Assembly: GCA_022792835.1 (NCBI GenBank)
Contig: JAAWBT010000026.1
Location: forward strand, 1 to 64,000
DNA from: Lachnospiraceae bacterium
GTDB lineage: Bacteria; Bacillota; Clostridia; Lachnospirales; Lachnospiraceae
Direction of reading: 5' to 3'
DNA length: 64,000 bases
Below, piece after piece: positions 1 through 7,510 of this stretch. Position 1 is the first letter of the stretch. Each line of letters opens with the position of its first letter. Made by a program: the position numbers and the translations under genes. The notes beneath the pieces are model-generated. The model was not told where the DNA came from, searched no databases, and saw only the letters and a list, made by a program, of their open reading frames with translations.

Positions 1-37
1 TTAGCGTGGATAAGTGTGTGCGAAAGGAAGTTAACAA

Positions 38-1165
38 GTGGAAAAAGGAAAGTTTAGTGAAGAATTACAAAAGCTTGTGGAACTGGGAAAAAGCAAAAAG
101 TCCACCCTCGACATGAATGATATCAACGACGCTTTTACCGGAGTGGCGCTTACGGTGGAGCAAATCGAAGATATCATTACGTATCTTGAAAACAGTGGAA
201 TCGACGTCCTGCGCATAATGAATGATGAGCTGACCATCGACGATGATCTGGTCCTGGATGCGGACGATGACGCGTTTACACTGGACGAAGAAGAGGAAGA
301 GGATATTGACCTGGACGCCATTGACTTTCTTGACGGCATTGGTACTGAAGATCCGGTAAGGATGTATCTGAAGGAGATCGGTACGGTTCCGCTTTTGACG
401 GCAGAGGAGGAGCTTAGGCTGGCAAAAAGGAAGGCGGAAGGAGATCAGACGGCGAAGGAGCGGCTCATTGAAGCCAATCTTCGGTTGGTGGTAAGTATTG
501 CAAAGCGTTATACAGGCCGCGGCATGAGTTTTCTGGATTTGGTACAGGAGGGAAATCTGGGACTCATCAAAGGTGTGGAAAAATTTGATTATACAAAAGG
601 TTACAAATTGAGCACTTATGCCACGTGGTGGATCAGACAGTCGGTGACGAGGGCGCTGGCCGACCAGGCCAGGACGATCCGAGTTCCGGTACATATGGTG
701 GAGACCATCAATAAGATGTCGAAGATGCAGAGGAAGCTGACGCTGGAGCTGGGGTATGAGCCTTCCGTCCCGGAGCTTGCAAGCGCTCTTGACATCAGTG
801 AAGAAAAAGTTATGGAGATCATGCAGATTGCCCGCGAGCCTGCATCTTTGGAGACGCCGATCGGTGAGGAGGACGATTCCAATCTGGGGGATTTTGTGGC
901 AGACAGCAATGCTGTGACTCCGGAAGGAAATGTGGAGTCGGTGATGCTCAGGGAACATATCGACACACTTTTAGAGGATCTGAAGGAAAGAGAACGGCAG
1001 GTGATCGTCCTGCGGTTCGGCCTGGAGGATGGACATCCCCGTACCTTGGAAGAGGTGGGGAAGGAATTCAACGTTACCAGAGAGCGAATCCGCCAGATTG
1101 AGGCGAAGGCCCTCAGGAAGCTTCGGAATCCTGTCCGGAGCAAACGGATTCGGGATTTTCTGTAA
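38..1165 (+). CDS. rpoD: Primary sigma factor RpoD (sigma-70/sigma-A)
   Basis: Directs RNA polymerase to housekeeping promoters. The 375-residue protein has a short region 1.1-like N-terminus, a strongly acidic stretch at about residues 68-95, region 1.2 from about 105 ([11 protein letters not shown]), region 2 at about 143-212 with the aromatic melting and -10 reading segment ([11 protein letters not shown]), region 3 at 222-297, and a region 4 helix-turn-helix at about 336-361 ([18 protein letters not shown]). The start is a GTG with an AAAGGAAG ribosome binding site 8 bases upstream. In Firmicutes rpoD usually follows dnaG; only 37 bases of upstream sequence are present, so that could not be checked. 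The promoters found in this window fit this type of sigma factor. Confidence 0.97.
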   Translation: MEKGKFSEELQKLVELGKSKKSTLDMNDINDAFTGVALTVEQIEDIITYLENSGIDVLRIMNDELTIDDDLVLDADDDAFTLDEEEEEDIDLDAIDFLDGIGTEDPVRMYLKEIGTVPLLTAEEELRLAKRKAEGDQTAKERLIEANLRLVVSIAKRYTGRGMSFLDLVQEGNLGLIKGVEKFDYTKGYKLSTYATWWIRQSVTRALADQARTIRVPVHMVETINKMSKMQRKLTLELGYEPSVPELASALDISEEKVMEIMQIAREPASLETPIGEEDDSNLGDFVADSNAVTPEGNVESVMLREHIDTLLEDLKERERQVIVLRFGLEDGHPRTLEEVGKEFNVTRERIRQIEAKALRKLRNPVRSKRIRDFL

Positions 1166-1198
1166 ATGTACAGGGGCCTGTTTTCCTGCAAAAATACG

Positions 1199-1247
1199 AG
1201 AGAAGAGACGTTGTCCGGGAATAGACCGGGCGGCGTCTCTTCTTTCG
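1199..1247 (+). terminator. Stem-loop terminator after rpoD
   Basis: AGAAGAGACG at 1201-1210 pairs with CGTCTCTTCT at 1234-1243, with a GC-rich internal part (CCGGG/CCGGG) in the loop. A short T-rich run (TCTTTCG) follows. Moderately good intrinsic terminator between rpoD and queH. Confidence 0.6.
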
Positions 1248-1306
1248 TAAGGATTCAGGCTGTTTTTGGGAAAAAGTACAAAGATTGTGGGAGGAAGGAG
1301 GTTTTT

Positions 1307-1975
1307 ATGAGAAATTATCAGAAAGAATTGGAGGTTCTTTTGGAGGAGACGGAAGAGAAGAGGAGGGAGTTTGGAATGATTCCCAGGCTGTTCCTCCATA
1401 GCTGCTGCGCCCCTTGTTCCAGTTACGTGTTGGAATATTTGTCTGCCTTCCTCTCCATCACAGTTTTTTATTACAATCCCAATATCGGCCCCCAGAACGA
1501 ATACGAAAAACGGGCGGCAGAGCAGGAGCGGATAATTAGGGAAATGTCGGAACAGGTTTTGGAAGGCGGGGAAGAACGGAGGTTTTATCCGGTGACCTTT
1601 ATCAAAGGGGCCTATGAGCCGGAAATTTTTTATGAAGCGGCAAAAGGGCTGGAGAACGTGCCGGAGGGGGGAGAGCGGTGTATGAAATGTTATGAGCTCA
1701 GACTCAGGAAGACGGCGGAGCTGGCGAAGGTGGGAGGCTATGACTATTTCTGCACGACGCTTTCCATCAGTCCTTTAAAAAAGGCGGGGGCACTCATGGA
1801 GATCGGAGAAAGGCTGGCAGAGGAGTGTGGGGTGGACTATCTGCCCTCAGATTTTAAAAAGAAGAATGGATACAAACGCTCTGTAGAACTGTCGGCAAAG
1901 TTCGGACTCTACAGACAGAATTACTGTGGCTGTGTATTTTCCAGGAGGGAAGCAAAGAAGATGGACTCCCTTTAG
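1307..1975 (+). CDS. queH: Epoxyqueuosine reductase QueH (DUF208 family)
   Basis: Catalyses the last step of queuosine synthesis, reduction of epoxyqueuosine to queuosine in tRNA; it is the non-homologous counterpart of QueG. The 222-residue protein has the family's cysteine pattern: CCAPC at residues 33-37, CMKC at 125-128 and CGC at 207-209, which in QueH ligate an iron-sulfur cluster and a nearby metal. The start is the ATG preceded by GGAAGGAGG at 1291-1300. An in-frame extension upstream to 1166 has no ribosome binding site and crosses the rpoD terminator. No other queuosine gene lies nearby, so the link to the pathway rests on the family. Confidence 0.9.
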   Translation: MRNYQKELEVLLEETEEKRREFGMIPRLFLHSCCAPCSSYVLEYLSAFLSITVFYYNPNIGPQNEYEKRAAEQERIIREMSEQVLEGGEERRFYPVTFIKGAYEPEIFYEAAKGLENVPEGGERCMKCYELRLRKTAELAKVGGYDYFCTTLSISPLKKAGALMEIGERLAEECGVDYLPSDFKKKNGYKRSVELSAKFGLYRQNYCGCVFSRREAKKMDSL

Positions 1976-2104
1976 AAGCCGTCAGACGAGAAGTATTCTG
2001 TGGTCAGGGCCCATTGCCCTGGAAAGCGGATGTGAGATCAGGCTTTATAAAAAATTCAGAAATGTTTCCTGTGGTTTTCTTGACGGAGCCATGGGAAGAG
2101 AATA

Positions 2105-2163
2105 TGATGAGGGAAGAGCAATGGGAATATAAACGCTTTTCTCACGATTGATGAGGGAAGAGC
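2105..2163 (+). repeat. 15-bp direct repeat, two copies 44 bp apart
   Basis: TGATGAGGGAAGAGC occurs at 2105-2119 and again at 2149-2163, each followed by (A/C)ATGG. It lies in the roughly 200-base gap between queH and the zinc-ribbon protein gene. No gene with a convincing ribosome binding site is seen in this gap; it may be the trace of a small local duplication. Confidence 0.6.
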
Positions 2164-2183
2164 CATGGACAGGAGAGAAAGTG

Positions 2184-2585
2184 ATGGGAAGATTTCGGGA
2201 TAAGCTTACTCGTTTTATGTATGGGCGGTATGGAGTGGATCAGTTGAATCGGTTTTTGATGGGGATTGTAATGGTATCCCTGGTGATTTCACTGTTCGTC
2301 CGTTACCGTTTTTTTTACTGGGTCACGGTCCTTGGGATTGGGGTTTCTTATTTTCGTATGTTTTCAAAAAACATCAGGAGCCGCTCCCGGGAGAATCAGA
2401 AATACCTGCAGGCCACAGCAAGAATCCGCGGGAGCTTTGCGCGGCTAAAGAGCAGAAGTCAGGACAAAAGCCACTGCTATTTCAAGTGTCCTTCCTGCAG
2501 ACAGACTGTGCGGGTTCCGAGAGGAAAGGGGAAGATCTCGATTACCTGTCCGAAATGCCGCAGGGAATTTATTAAAAAGACGTGA
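2184..2585 (+). CDS. Small membrane protein with C-terminal zinc ribbon
   Basis: Unknown function. The 133-residue protein has a basic N-terminus, two closely spaced hydrophobic segments at about residues 23-60 (FLMGIVMVSLVISLFV and FYWVTVLGIGVSYF), a basic stretch, and a C-terminal zinc ribbon with two CPxC pairs (CPSCRQTVRVP and CPKCRREF). The ribbon probably sits on the cytoplasmic side because arginines flank the membrane segments. The start is the ATG with AGGAGA 7-8 bases upstream; an in-frame ATG 36 bases earlier lies inside a short direct repeat and has a poorer site. Gene and domain order resemble uncharacterised membrane proteins common in Clostridia. Confidence 0.75.
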   Translation: MGRFRDKLTRFMYGRYGVDQLNRFLMGIVMVSLVISLFVRYRFFYWVTVLGIGVSYFRMFSKNIRSRSRENQKYLQATARIRGSFARLKSRSQDKSHCYFKCPSCRQTVRVPRGKGKISITCPKCRREFIKKT

Positions 2586-2600
2586 ATTTCAGAATACCCC

Positions 2601-2629
2601 TTTTCAAATGAAATGTCCTGTGCTATTAT
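2601..2629 (+). promoter_or_regulatory. Probable sigma-A promoter for the DegV gene
   Basis: TTTTCA at 2601-2606, 17-bp spacer, TATTAT at 2624-2629, with a TG one base upstream of the -10 (extended -10). The -35 is poor, so the call leans on the extended -10. Confidence 0.45.
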
Positions 2630-2702
2630 ATATAGTAATGAAAACTACATTGAACGGTTAAGAGTTCAAACAAAAGTAGTAGAGAAGTGCAGGAGGAGAA
2701 CA

Positions 2703-3539
2703 ATGAATTACAAGATAGTGGTGGACAGCTGCTGTGATTTGACAGAGGAGCTCAAGGCGGACAGCCATTTTCAGGTGGTTCCTCTGACGCTTCAGGTGGG
2801 GGGGCGGATGGTCACAGATGATGAGAGCTTCAATCAGGCGGAGTATCTGGAACTGGTGCGGACAACGCCAGAATGTCCGAAAACGGCGTGCCCTTCGCCT
2901 GAGGCTTTTAAAAATGCATACGATTGTGAGGCTGATGCCATTTTCGTTGTGACGTTGTCTCAGCATCTAAGCGGCACTTACAACAGCGCTGTTTTGGGAA
3001 GAAGCCTGTATCTGGAAGAGAAGGGGAAGAAGCAGATCGCGGTATTCAGTTCCGATTCTGCCGCTGTAGGCGAGGTGAAGATTGCCTTAAAGATCCGTGA
3101 ACTTGCCGAGGCAGGAAAAAGTTTTGCGGAGATTGTGCGGGAGGTGTCTGATTTCCGGGACAATATGAAGACTTATTTTGTGTTGGAAACACTGGACTAT
3201 CTGAAAAAGAACGGAAGGCTGACAGGGCTGCAAGCCATTTTTGCCACAGTTCTCAATATTAAACCGGTCATGGGGGCAGATAAAGGCGTGATCATCAAAC
3301 TGGATCAGGCCAGGGGCATTGAAAAAGCCCTCACAAAGATGTCCCAGTGGGTGGCAAAGGAGGCAAAGGAAGCGGAGAACAAAATCCTTGCCATTGCCCA
3401 CACCAACTGTCCGGAGCGGGCAAGGAAGGTTAAGGAGCAGATCTGCCGGCTGATTAAGGTCAAAGATGTTTATATTGTCAATACGGCAGGTGTCAGTACC
3501 ACCTACGCCGGGGACGGCGGGGTGATCATTGCACTCTGA
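2703..3539 (+). CDS. DegV family fatty-acid-binding protein
   Basis: DegV proteins (FakB-type) bind a fatty acid and present it to the kinase FakA. The 278-residue protein starts MNYKIVVDSCCDLT, the usual DegV opening strand. It keeps the lipid-pocket motif (TACPSPEAF), the mid-protein segment KTYFVLETLDYLKKNGRL, which is highly conserved in this family, and a C-terminal beta-alpha domain. The start is the ATG with AGGAGG 8 bases upstream; an in-frame upstream extension is not supported. No FakA homologue is in the window, so a role in host fatty acid use is inferred from the family only. Confidence 0.9.
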   Translation: MNYKIVVDSCCDLTEELKADSHFQVVPLTLQVGGRMVTDDESFNQAEYLELVRTTPECPKTACPSPEAFKNAYDCEADAIFVVTLSQHLSGTYNSAVLGRSLYLEEKGKKQIAVFSSDSAAVGEVKIALKIRELAEAGKSFAEIVREVSDFRDNMKTYFVLETLDYLKKNGRLTGLQAIFATVLNIKPVMGADKGVIIKLDQARGIEKALTKMSQWVAKEAKEAENKILAIAHTNCPERARKVKEQICRLIKVKDVYIVNTAGVSTTYAGDGGVIIAL

Positions 3540-3644
3540 TAGGCACTGTCGCGGGAACTGAATTTTTCTCTTTTTAGTTATTTTTATGTACGGCAAGTAT
3601 GGAAAGGAAGTATGCGGCCTGGATGGATTGTGAAGCTTAAATGT

Positions 3645-3671
3645 CAGGAAGCGCCCTCATGGCGCTTCCTG
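3645..3671. terminator. Stem-loop between convergent genes
   Basis: CAGGAAGCGCC (3645-3655) pairs perfectly with GGCGCTTCCTG (3661-3671) around a 5-base loop. It lies between the 3' ends of the DegV gene (+) and the ABC permease gene (-), so it can serve both. Neither side has a strong T-run, only TTTAA or AATTTT nearby. Confidence 0.55.
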
Positions 3672-3678
3672 AAAAATT

Positions 3679-4482
3679 TTAGGAGGAACTGCGGCTCATA
3701 CGTTTCTCTAGCATGGAGATCAGCCGGTAAAATCCCATGGAGAGGATACAGAGGATCACAATGCTCATCATAACGATGTCCATTTTGAAGACCTGGCTTC
3801 CATAGATGATGAGATAGCCGAGCCCCTTGTCGGCAGCCAGGAATTCGCCGATGATGACGCCTACCAGGCAAAGACCGATGTTGACCTTCATGTTGTTGAT
3901 GATTAAGGGGACGGAGCTTGGAACAAGGACTTTCAAGAGAACATCCCGTTTGTTTCCGCCCAGGGTATAGATCAGCTTGATCTTGTCAGAATCCACTTCC
4001 TTAAAACCAGTGTGGAGGGTCATGATCGAGCCGAAAACAGCCACAGAGACAGCAGCCACTATGATAGTTTTTACATTGTTGCCCAGCCATACAATAAGCA
4101 CCGGAGCCATAGCCGACTTGGGCAGACTGTTGAGCATGACCAGATATGGTTCCAGAAGTTCGGCCAGGGAGGGAAACAGCCAGAGGGTCATGGCAACGAG
4201 GATGCCAAAGGCCATGACGAGAAGGAAGCTTCCGATGGTTTCGGCCAGAGTGATGCCGATATGGCCGAAAATGCTGAAATCCTTTGTCATACTGACGAAG
4301 CAGGATATCATGCGGGACGGGCTGCTGAAAATGAAGTCGTTGAGCAGACCTGTGCGGGCGGTAAGCTCCCAGATGCCGATGAACAGAAAAAATAAAAGGA
4401 TTTGTCCTGCCAAAATCCTGCGTTTATGGCGGGAACGGGCTTTCAGGTAATGGGCCTGAGCCACAGAAAGAGATTTATCCAT
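3679..4482 (-). CDS. ABC transporter permease, NitT/TauT (SsuC-like) family
   Basis: Membrane subunit of an importer of the nitrate/taurine/aliphatic sulfonate/thiamine-precursor type. The 267-residue protein has about six hydrophobic helices and the cytoplasmic EAA loop that docks on the ATPase (FGSIMTLHTGFKEVDSDKIKLIYTLGGN, partly ending in the usual G after the helix). The start is the ATG with GGAAGGAG upstream; it overlaps the end of the ATPase gene by 8 bp, which indicates coupled translation. The two genes form a short operon without a substrate-binding protein, so the substrate cannot be named from this window. Confidence 0.88.
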   Translation of the reverse strand: MDKSLSVAQAHYLKARSRHKRRILAGQILLFFLFIGIWELTARTGLLNDFIFSSPSRMISCFVSMTKDFSIFGHIGITLAETIGSFLLVMAFGILVAMTLWLFPSLAELLEPYLVMLNSLPKSAMAPVLIVWLGNNVKTIIVAAVSVAVFGSIMTLHTGFKEVDSDKIKLIYTLGGNKRDVLLKVLVPSSVPLIINNMKVNIGLCLVGVIIGEFLAADKGLGYLIIYGSQVFKMDIVMMSIVILCILSMGFYRLISMLEKRMSRSSS

Positions 4483-5242
4483 TGGATTTGAGCTCCTTCC
4501 AAATTTCGTCAAAATATTCGCTGAAGCAGGGGGCGCTCCGCCGTTTTAACGGAGTGTTAAAATCCTCGTCGAAATGAAGAGAGAGGATTTTTTTGATGCG
4601 GGCAGGCCGGTGGGAAAGGATGACCACCCGGTCCGCCAGGGTAATGGCTTCTCCCAGATCGTGGGTTACCAGGACGGCGGTTTTTCCTTCTTTCCGAAGG
4701 ATCCCTCCAATGTCGTCCCCCACTTCCAGGCGAGTCTGGTAATCTAGGGCCGAAAAGGGCTCGTCAAGGAGCAGAAGGTCCGGTTCCAGAGCCAGGGTGC
4801 GGATCAGGGCGGCTCTCTGACGCATGCCGCCAGAGAGGGCTGAGGGGGGAGCATTTTTAAACGCGGAAAGCCCATAAGTATCTAACATGGAACTTACCAG
4901 TGTCTTTGTCTTGGGATTTAAACGGTGCCGGATTTGGGGCCCGAGAAGAACATTGTCATAGACCGTGCGCCATTCAAATAAGTGGTCTTTCTGGAGCATA
5001 TAGCCGATATTGGTTCCGGATGTTCCCTGAGATTTTCCGAACAACCGGATTTCTCCGGATTCCGGGCGGATCAGCCCGCTGATCAGAGACAGGAGTGTGG
5101 TTTTGCCGCAGCCAGAAGGCCCCACGACGGCGATAAATTCACCGGGCATCACTGACAGGGAAATGCCGGAGAGGGCCGGGGTCTCGCCGTCCGGCGAGTG
5201 ATAGGAAAAACACACATTTATAAATTCAAGGATGGGTTCCAT
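4475..5242 (-). CDS. ABC transporter ATP-binding protein, NitT/TauT (SsuB-like) family
   Basis: Energises the neighbouring permease. The 255-residue protein has the Walker A motif GPSGCGKTT at about residues 41-49, a Q-loop (YMLQKDHLFEWRTVYDN), the signature LSGGMRQRAALIRTL, Walker B LLLLDEPFSALD and the switch histidine in VLVTHDLGEA. The motif set matches SsuB/TauB/ThiY-associated ATPases. GGAGGAAT precedes the start. It is first in a two-gene operon on the minus strand, followed by the permease. The binding protein must be encoded elsewhere or be absent. Confidence 0.92.
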   Translation of the reverse strand: MEPILEFINVCFSYHSPDGETPALSGISLSVMPGEFIAVVGPSGCGKTTLLSLISGLIRPESGEIRLFGKSQGTSGTNIGYMLQKDHLFEWRTVYDNVLLGPQIRHRLNPKTKTLVSSMLDTYGLSAFKNAPPSALSGGMRQRAALIRTLALEPDLLLLDEPFSALDYQTRLEVGDDIGGILRKEGKTAVLVTHDLGEAITLADRVVILSHRPARIKKILSLHFDEDFNTPLKRRSAPCFSEYFDEIWKELKSNG

Positions 5243-5321
5243 AAAAATTCCTCCGATGGAGTATATCTTATTGTATGGGAGGAAGGGAGAAGGGGTGATT
5301 GAGAAAATCTTCAGGAAAGGG

Positions 5322-5350
5322 TTGACAGGAAGAAAATCTTATAGTATATT
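5322..5350 (+). promoter_or_regulatory. Consensus promoter of tRNA-Thr
   Basis: TTGACA at 5322-5327, 17-bp spacer, TATATT at 5345-5350. The expected start lies about 25 bases before the mature tRNA. Confidence 0.85.
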
Positions 5351-5380
5351 TGTAACGTTGAAAAAATCTTTTGTAAACAT

Positions 5381-5453
5381 GCTTCCGTGGCTCAGTCGGT
5401 AGAGCGATTGATTCGTAATCAATAGGTCGCCGGTTCAAGTCCGGCCGGGAGCT
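5381..5453 (+). tRNA. tRNA-Thr (anticodon CGT)
   Basis: Complete cloverleaf of 73 nt: acceptor GCTTCCG/CGGGAGC with one G-U pair, D arm GCTC/GAGC, anticodon stem ATTGA/TCAAT around loop TTCGTAA (anticodon CGT, codon ACG), and T arm GCCGG/CCGGC with TTCAAGT. The 3' CCA is not encoded. A consensus promoter lies just upstream and an intrinsic terminator just downstream, so it is a single-gene transcript. Confidence 0.96.
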
Positions 5454-5468
5454 TTGAAATGTTTTATG

Positions 5469-5506
5469 AAACCTGTTTCCGGTGAAGAGGGAAGCAGGTT
5501 TTTTTC
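5469..5506 (+). terminator. Intrinsic terminator of tRNA-Thr
   Basis: AACCTGTTTCC pairs with GGGAAGCAGGTT (one G-U), followed by a run of seven T. It sits 16 bases after the tRNA. Confidence 0.88.
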
Positions 5507-5509
5507 TGA

Positions 5510-5526
5510 TCATATGGGAAACTCGC
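5510..5526 (+). repeat. CATATGGGAAACT element, copy 1
   Basis: ATCATATGGGAAACT is found here just after the tRNA-Thr terminator and again at 63298-63312 just after the tRNA-Leu(AAG) terminator. The bases after it (CGCCGTGTGAA) resemble a second shared element at 5696-5712. Function unknown. Confidence 0.6.
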
Positions 5527-5562
5527 CGTGTGAAAATCTTTTTTGTGAAATGTAAAAAACAC

Positions 5563-5591
5563 TTGCAATTTGAAAGTATATAGTGTACAAT
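5563..5591 (+). promoter_or_regulatory. Probable promoter of asd
   Basis: TTGCAA at 5563-5568, 17-bp spacer, TACAAT at 5586-5591. The predicted leader is about 135 nt long and contains a small hairpin (TGCCCC at 5652-5657 with GGGGCA at 5672-5677); it was not recognised as a known riboswitch. Confidence 0.75.
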
Positions 5592-5695
5592 ACGCAAGGG
5601 AAAGACAAGTGTGCGTTATACAAAGACAGACGGCACATATGTGAAGTGAAATGCCCCAAAGTAGGTTGACGGGGGCATGCCCGCCTGGTTCATTG

Positions 5696-5712
5696 CCGGC
5701 GTGTGAATAAGA
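5696..5712 (+). repeat. TGCCGGCGTGTGAATAA element, copy 1 (before asd)
   Basis: A 17-nt sequence identical to one at about 63329-63345. In both places it lies shortly before the ribosome binding site of a coding gene (asd here, lrgA there) and downstream of a tRNA gene and a CATATGGGAAACT element. Confidence 0.65.
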
Positions 5713-5733
5713 ATTACGAGGAGAGAATGAGAA

Positions 5734-6825
5734 ATGGAAATGAAGGAAAAACTGAAGGTTGGCGTGTTAGGTGCAACAGGCATGGTGGGACAGCGCTTTG
5801 TGTCCTTGCTGGCTGATCATCCCTGGTATGAAGTGGTGACAGTGGCGGCGAGCCCTAGAAGTGCAGGCAAGAGTTATGAAGAGGCGGTAGGGAGCCGTTG
5901 GAAGCTGGATAACCCCATGCCGGAGAATGTAAAGAAGCTGATCGTGAAAGATCTGCATAACATTGAAGAAGTAACGGCAGATGTGGATTTTGTATTCAGT
6001 GCTGTGGATATGACCAAAGATGAGATCCGGGCCATTGAAGAAGCCTATGCAAAGGCAGAGGTTCCTGTGGTGTCCAACAACAGCGCCCACCGGTGGACGC
6101 CGGATGTGCCGATGATCATCCCGGAGTTGAATCCGGAGCACGCCGAGGTTATTGAATTCCAGAAAAAACGCCTTGGCACAAAGCGGGGATTCATCGCCGT
6201 AAAGCCCAACTGCTCCATCCAAAGTTATACGCCCGCGTTCCATGCGCTCCGCGAGTTTGGAGTAAAAACAGCGGTGGTTACCACTTATCAGGCGATTTCC
6301 GGAGCCGGAAAGACCTTTAAGGACTGGCCGGAAATGATCGACAATGTGATTCCTTACATCGGCGGTGAGGAAGAAAAATCGGAGCAGGAGCCCCTTAAAA
6401 TCTGGGGGAAGGTTGAGGATGGTGTGATCAAGAAGGCAGAGGGGCCGGTCATCACCTCCCAGTGTATCCGGGTGCCTGTCAGCAATGGACACACAGCGGC
6501 AGTGTTTGTGAGCTTTGAGAAAAAGCCCACGAAGGAAGAGATTCTGGAGCGGTGGGCTGCATTTGCCGGGGAGCCCCAGAAGTTAAACCTTCCCAGTGCG
6601 CCAAAGCAGTTCCTCAAATATTTTGAGGAGGACAACAGACCCCAGGCAAATCTGGACAGGGACTATGAGTGCGGCATGGGTGTGACCCTGGGCCGCCTCA
6701 GAGAAGACACGGTATTTGACTACAAATTTGTGGGCCTGTCCCACAACACCTTAAGAGGTGCGGCGGGCGGAGCGCTTCTTTGTGCAGAGCTTCTGACGGC
6801 AAAGGGATATATTACAAAAAAATAA
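5734..6825 (+). CDS. asd: Aspartate-semialdehyde dehydrogenase
   Basis: Reduces aspartyl phosphate to aspartate semialdehyde, the branch point to lysine/diaminopimelate, threonine and methionine. The 363-residue protein opens with the nucleotide-binding GATGMVGQRF (residues 13-22), has SNNSAHRW in the cofactor domain and the catalytic cysteine in KPNCSIQSYTP, and ends with a substrate/dimer domain (GMGVTLGRLRED). The sequence type is that of the archaeal/fungal-like Asd, which is longer than the E. coli-type branch and common in Clostridia. A GAGGAG site precedes the start; an ATG 6 bases later is a possible alternative. The gene is transcribed alone, with its own promoter and terminator. Confidence 0.95.
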   Translation: MEMKEKLKVGVLGATGMVGQRFVSLLADHPWYEVVTVAASPRSAGKSYEEAVGSRWKLDNPMPENVKKLIVKDLHNIEEVTADVDFVFSAVDMTKDEIRAIEEAYAKAEVPVVSNNSAHRWTPDVPMIIPELNPEHAEVIEFQKKRLGTKRGFIAVKPNCSIQSYTPAFHALREFGVKTAVVTTYQAISGAGKTFKDWPEMIDNVIPYIGGEEEKSEQEPLKIWGKVEDGVIKKAEGPVITSQCIRVPVSNGHTAAVFVSFEKKPTKEEILERWAAFAGEPQKLNLPSAPKQFLKYFEEDNRPQANLDRDYECGMGVTLGRLREDTVFDYKFVGLSHNTLRGAAGGALLCAELLTAKGYITKK

Positions 6826-6866
6826 AGGGCCTCTGGAAAAGTCACGAAAACGTCACGTGCAGAGCG

Positions 6867-6909
6867 AAAAATCCTGTGTTACCATGAAAGTGGGACACAG
6901 GATTTTTCG
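6867..6909. terminator. Bidirectional intrinsic terminator
   Basis: AAAAATCCTGTGT (6867-6879) pairs perfectly with ACACAGGATTTTT (6895-6907). It has T-runs on both strands and lies between the convergent asd and ArsR-family genes. Confidence 0.85.
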
Positions 6910-6967
6910 TTATACAGAATTATGATTGTTGCGGGAAGGGAAGAATTTCTTTTTCAAAGTCTGACGG

Positions 6968-7336
6968 TCACTCCGTCACATGGTCAAAGCCCTGACTTAA
7001 GATGGTCATCACGTGCTCATCGGCCAGAGAATAAAAGACCATTTTCCCCTCCCGGCGAAATTTGACCAGGCTGGTCTGTTTTAAAATCCTAAGCTGGTGG
7101 GAAATGGAACTCTGGCTCATGCCTAGGAGCTGGGCGATGTCGCAGACACACATTTCATGACCTAAAAGGGCGTAAAGGATTTTGATTCTGGTGGGATCGC
7201 CGAAAATTTTAAACAGTTCTGCCAGGCGGAGCAAGGTTGCTTCATCCGGGGTCTGCTCTTTGAGGGAAGCGATCAGTTTGGCATGGTTATGCCTGCATGC
7301 GCAGACCGGTATCTCATAGGGTTCCTTCTGTTTCAT
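6968..7336 (-). CDS. ArsR/SmtB-family metal-sensing repressor (CadC/ZiaR-like)
   Basis: Winged-helix repressor released from DNA by metal binding. The 122-residue protein has the recognition helix SQSSISHQLRILKQ and both classical metal sites: an alpha-3N-type set with C12, C14, H16 and H18 in the N-terminal arm plus CVCD at 63-66, and an alpha-5 set D106, H108, H119, E122 with exactly the D-x-H-x10-H-x2-E spacing of SmtB. That pattern points to Zn/Cd/Pb rather than arsenite. No metal exporter is adjacent; the divergent neighbour is an RND pump. TGGAGGTG precedes the start. Confidence 0.88.
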   Translation of the reverse strand: MKQKEPYEIPVCACRHNHAKLIASLKEQTPDEATLLRLAELFKIFGDPTRIKILYALLGHEMCVCDIAQLLGMSQSSISHQLRILKQTSLVKFRREGKMVFYSLADEHVMTILSQGFDHVTE

Positions 7337-7371
7337 ACAGGCACCTCCATTGTTTGGTCAATCTGTTTTTA

Positions 7372-7400
7372 AGTTTACTACTGGAAGAGGAAACTGTCAA
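7372..7400 (-). promoter_or_regulatory. Promoter of the ArsR-family gene
   Basis: On the minus strand TTGACA (complement of 7395-7400), 17-bp spacer, TAAACT (complement of 7372-7377). It is divergent from the RND operon promoter, about 50 bp away. A small inverted repeat ACTTT-ATAA-AAAGT at 7419-7432 lies between the two and could be an operator, but is short. Confidence 0.7.
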
Positions 7401-7446
7401 TGAACTGTTTCGGCCGTGACTTTATAAAAAGTTTACACACTGAAAA

Positions 7447-7475
7447 TTGACATCGTATTTTCTTTGGCATATAAT
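7447..7475 (+). promoter_or_regulatory. Perfect consensus promoter of the RND operon
   Basis: TTGACA at 7447-7452, exactly 17 bp, TATAAT at 7470-7475. Such a strong promoter for an efflux pump implies repression in the resting state; a palindrome lies immediately downstream. Confidence 0.9.
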
Positions 7476-7488
7476 AGGCACAGACCGG

Positions 7489-7510
7489 AAGCCGACCAAC
7501 TGGTCGGCTT
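7489..7510 (+). promoter_or_regulatory. 10-2-10 palindrome, probable TetR operator
   Basis: AAGCCGACCA (7489-7498) and TGGTCGGCTT (7501-7510) are perfect inverted repeats separated by AC. The site covers roughly +7 to +28 of the predicted RND transcript. The GACCA..TGGTC core is typical of TetR-family operators, and a TetR gene is the second gene of the operon, which suggests autoregulation. The hairpin is followed by TTTT, so an attenuator role is a weaker alternative. Confidence 0.75.

Noticed and set aside
65-958. 297-codon open frame on the minus strand opposite rpoD
   Set aside because: rpoD is unmistakable on the plus strand; the antisense product has His/Arg/Leu-rich composition without motifs.
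1926-2132. 68-codon frame overlapping the end of queH
   Set aside because: No ribosome binding site and no similarity to a known small protein; half of it lies inside queH in another frame.
5592-5733. Lysine riboswitch or other known leader before asd
   Set aside because: The leader is about 135 nt and shows only one small hairpin; none of the conserved lysine-riboswitch segments was recognised.
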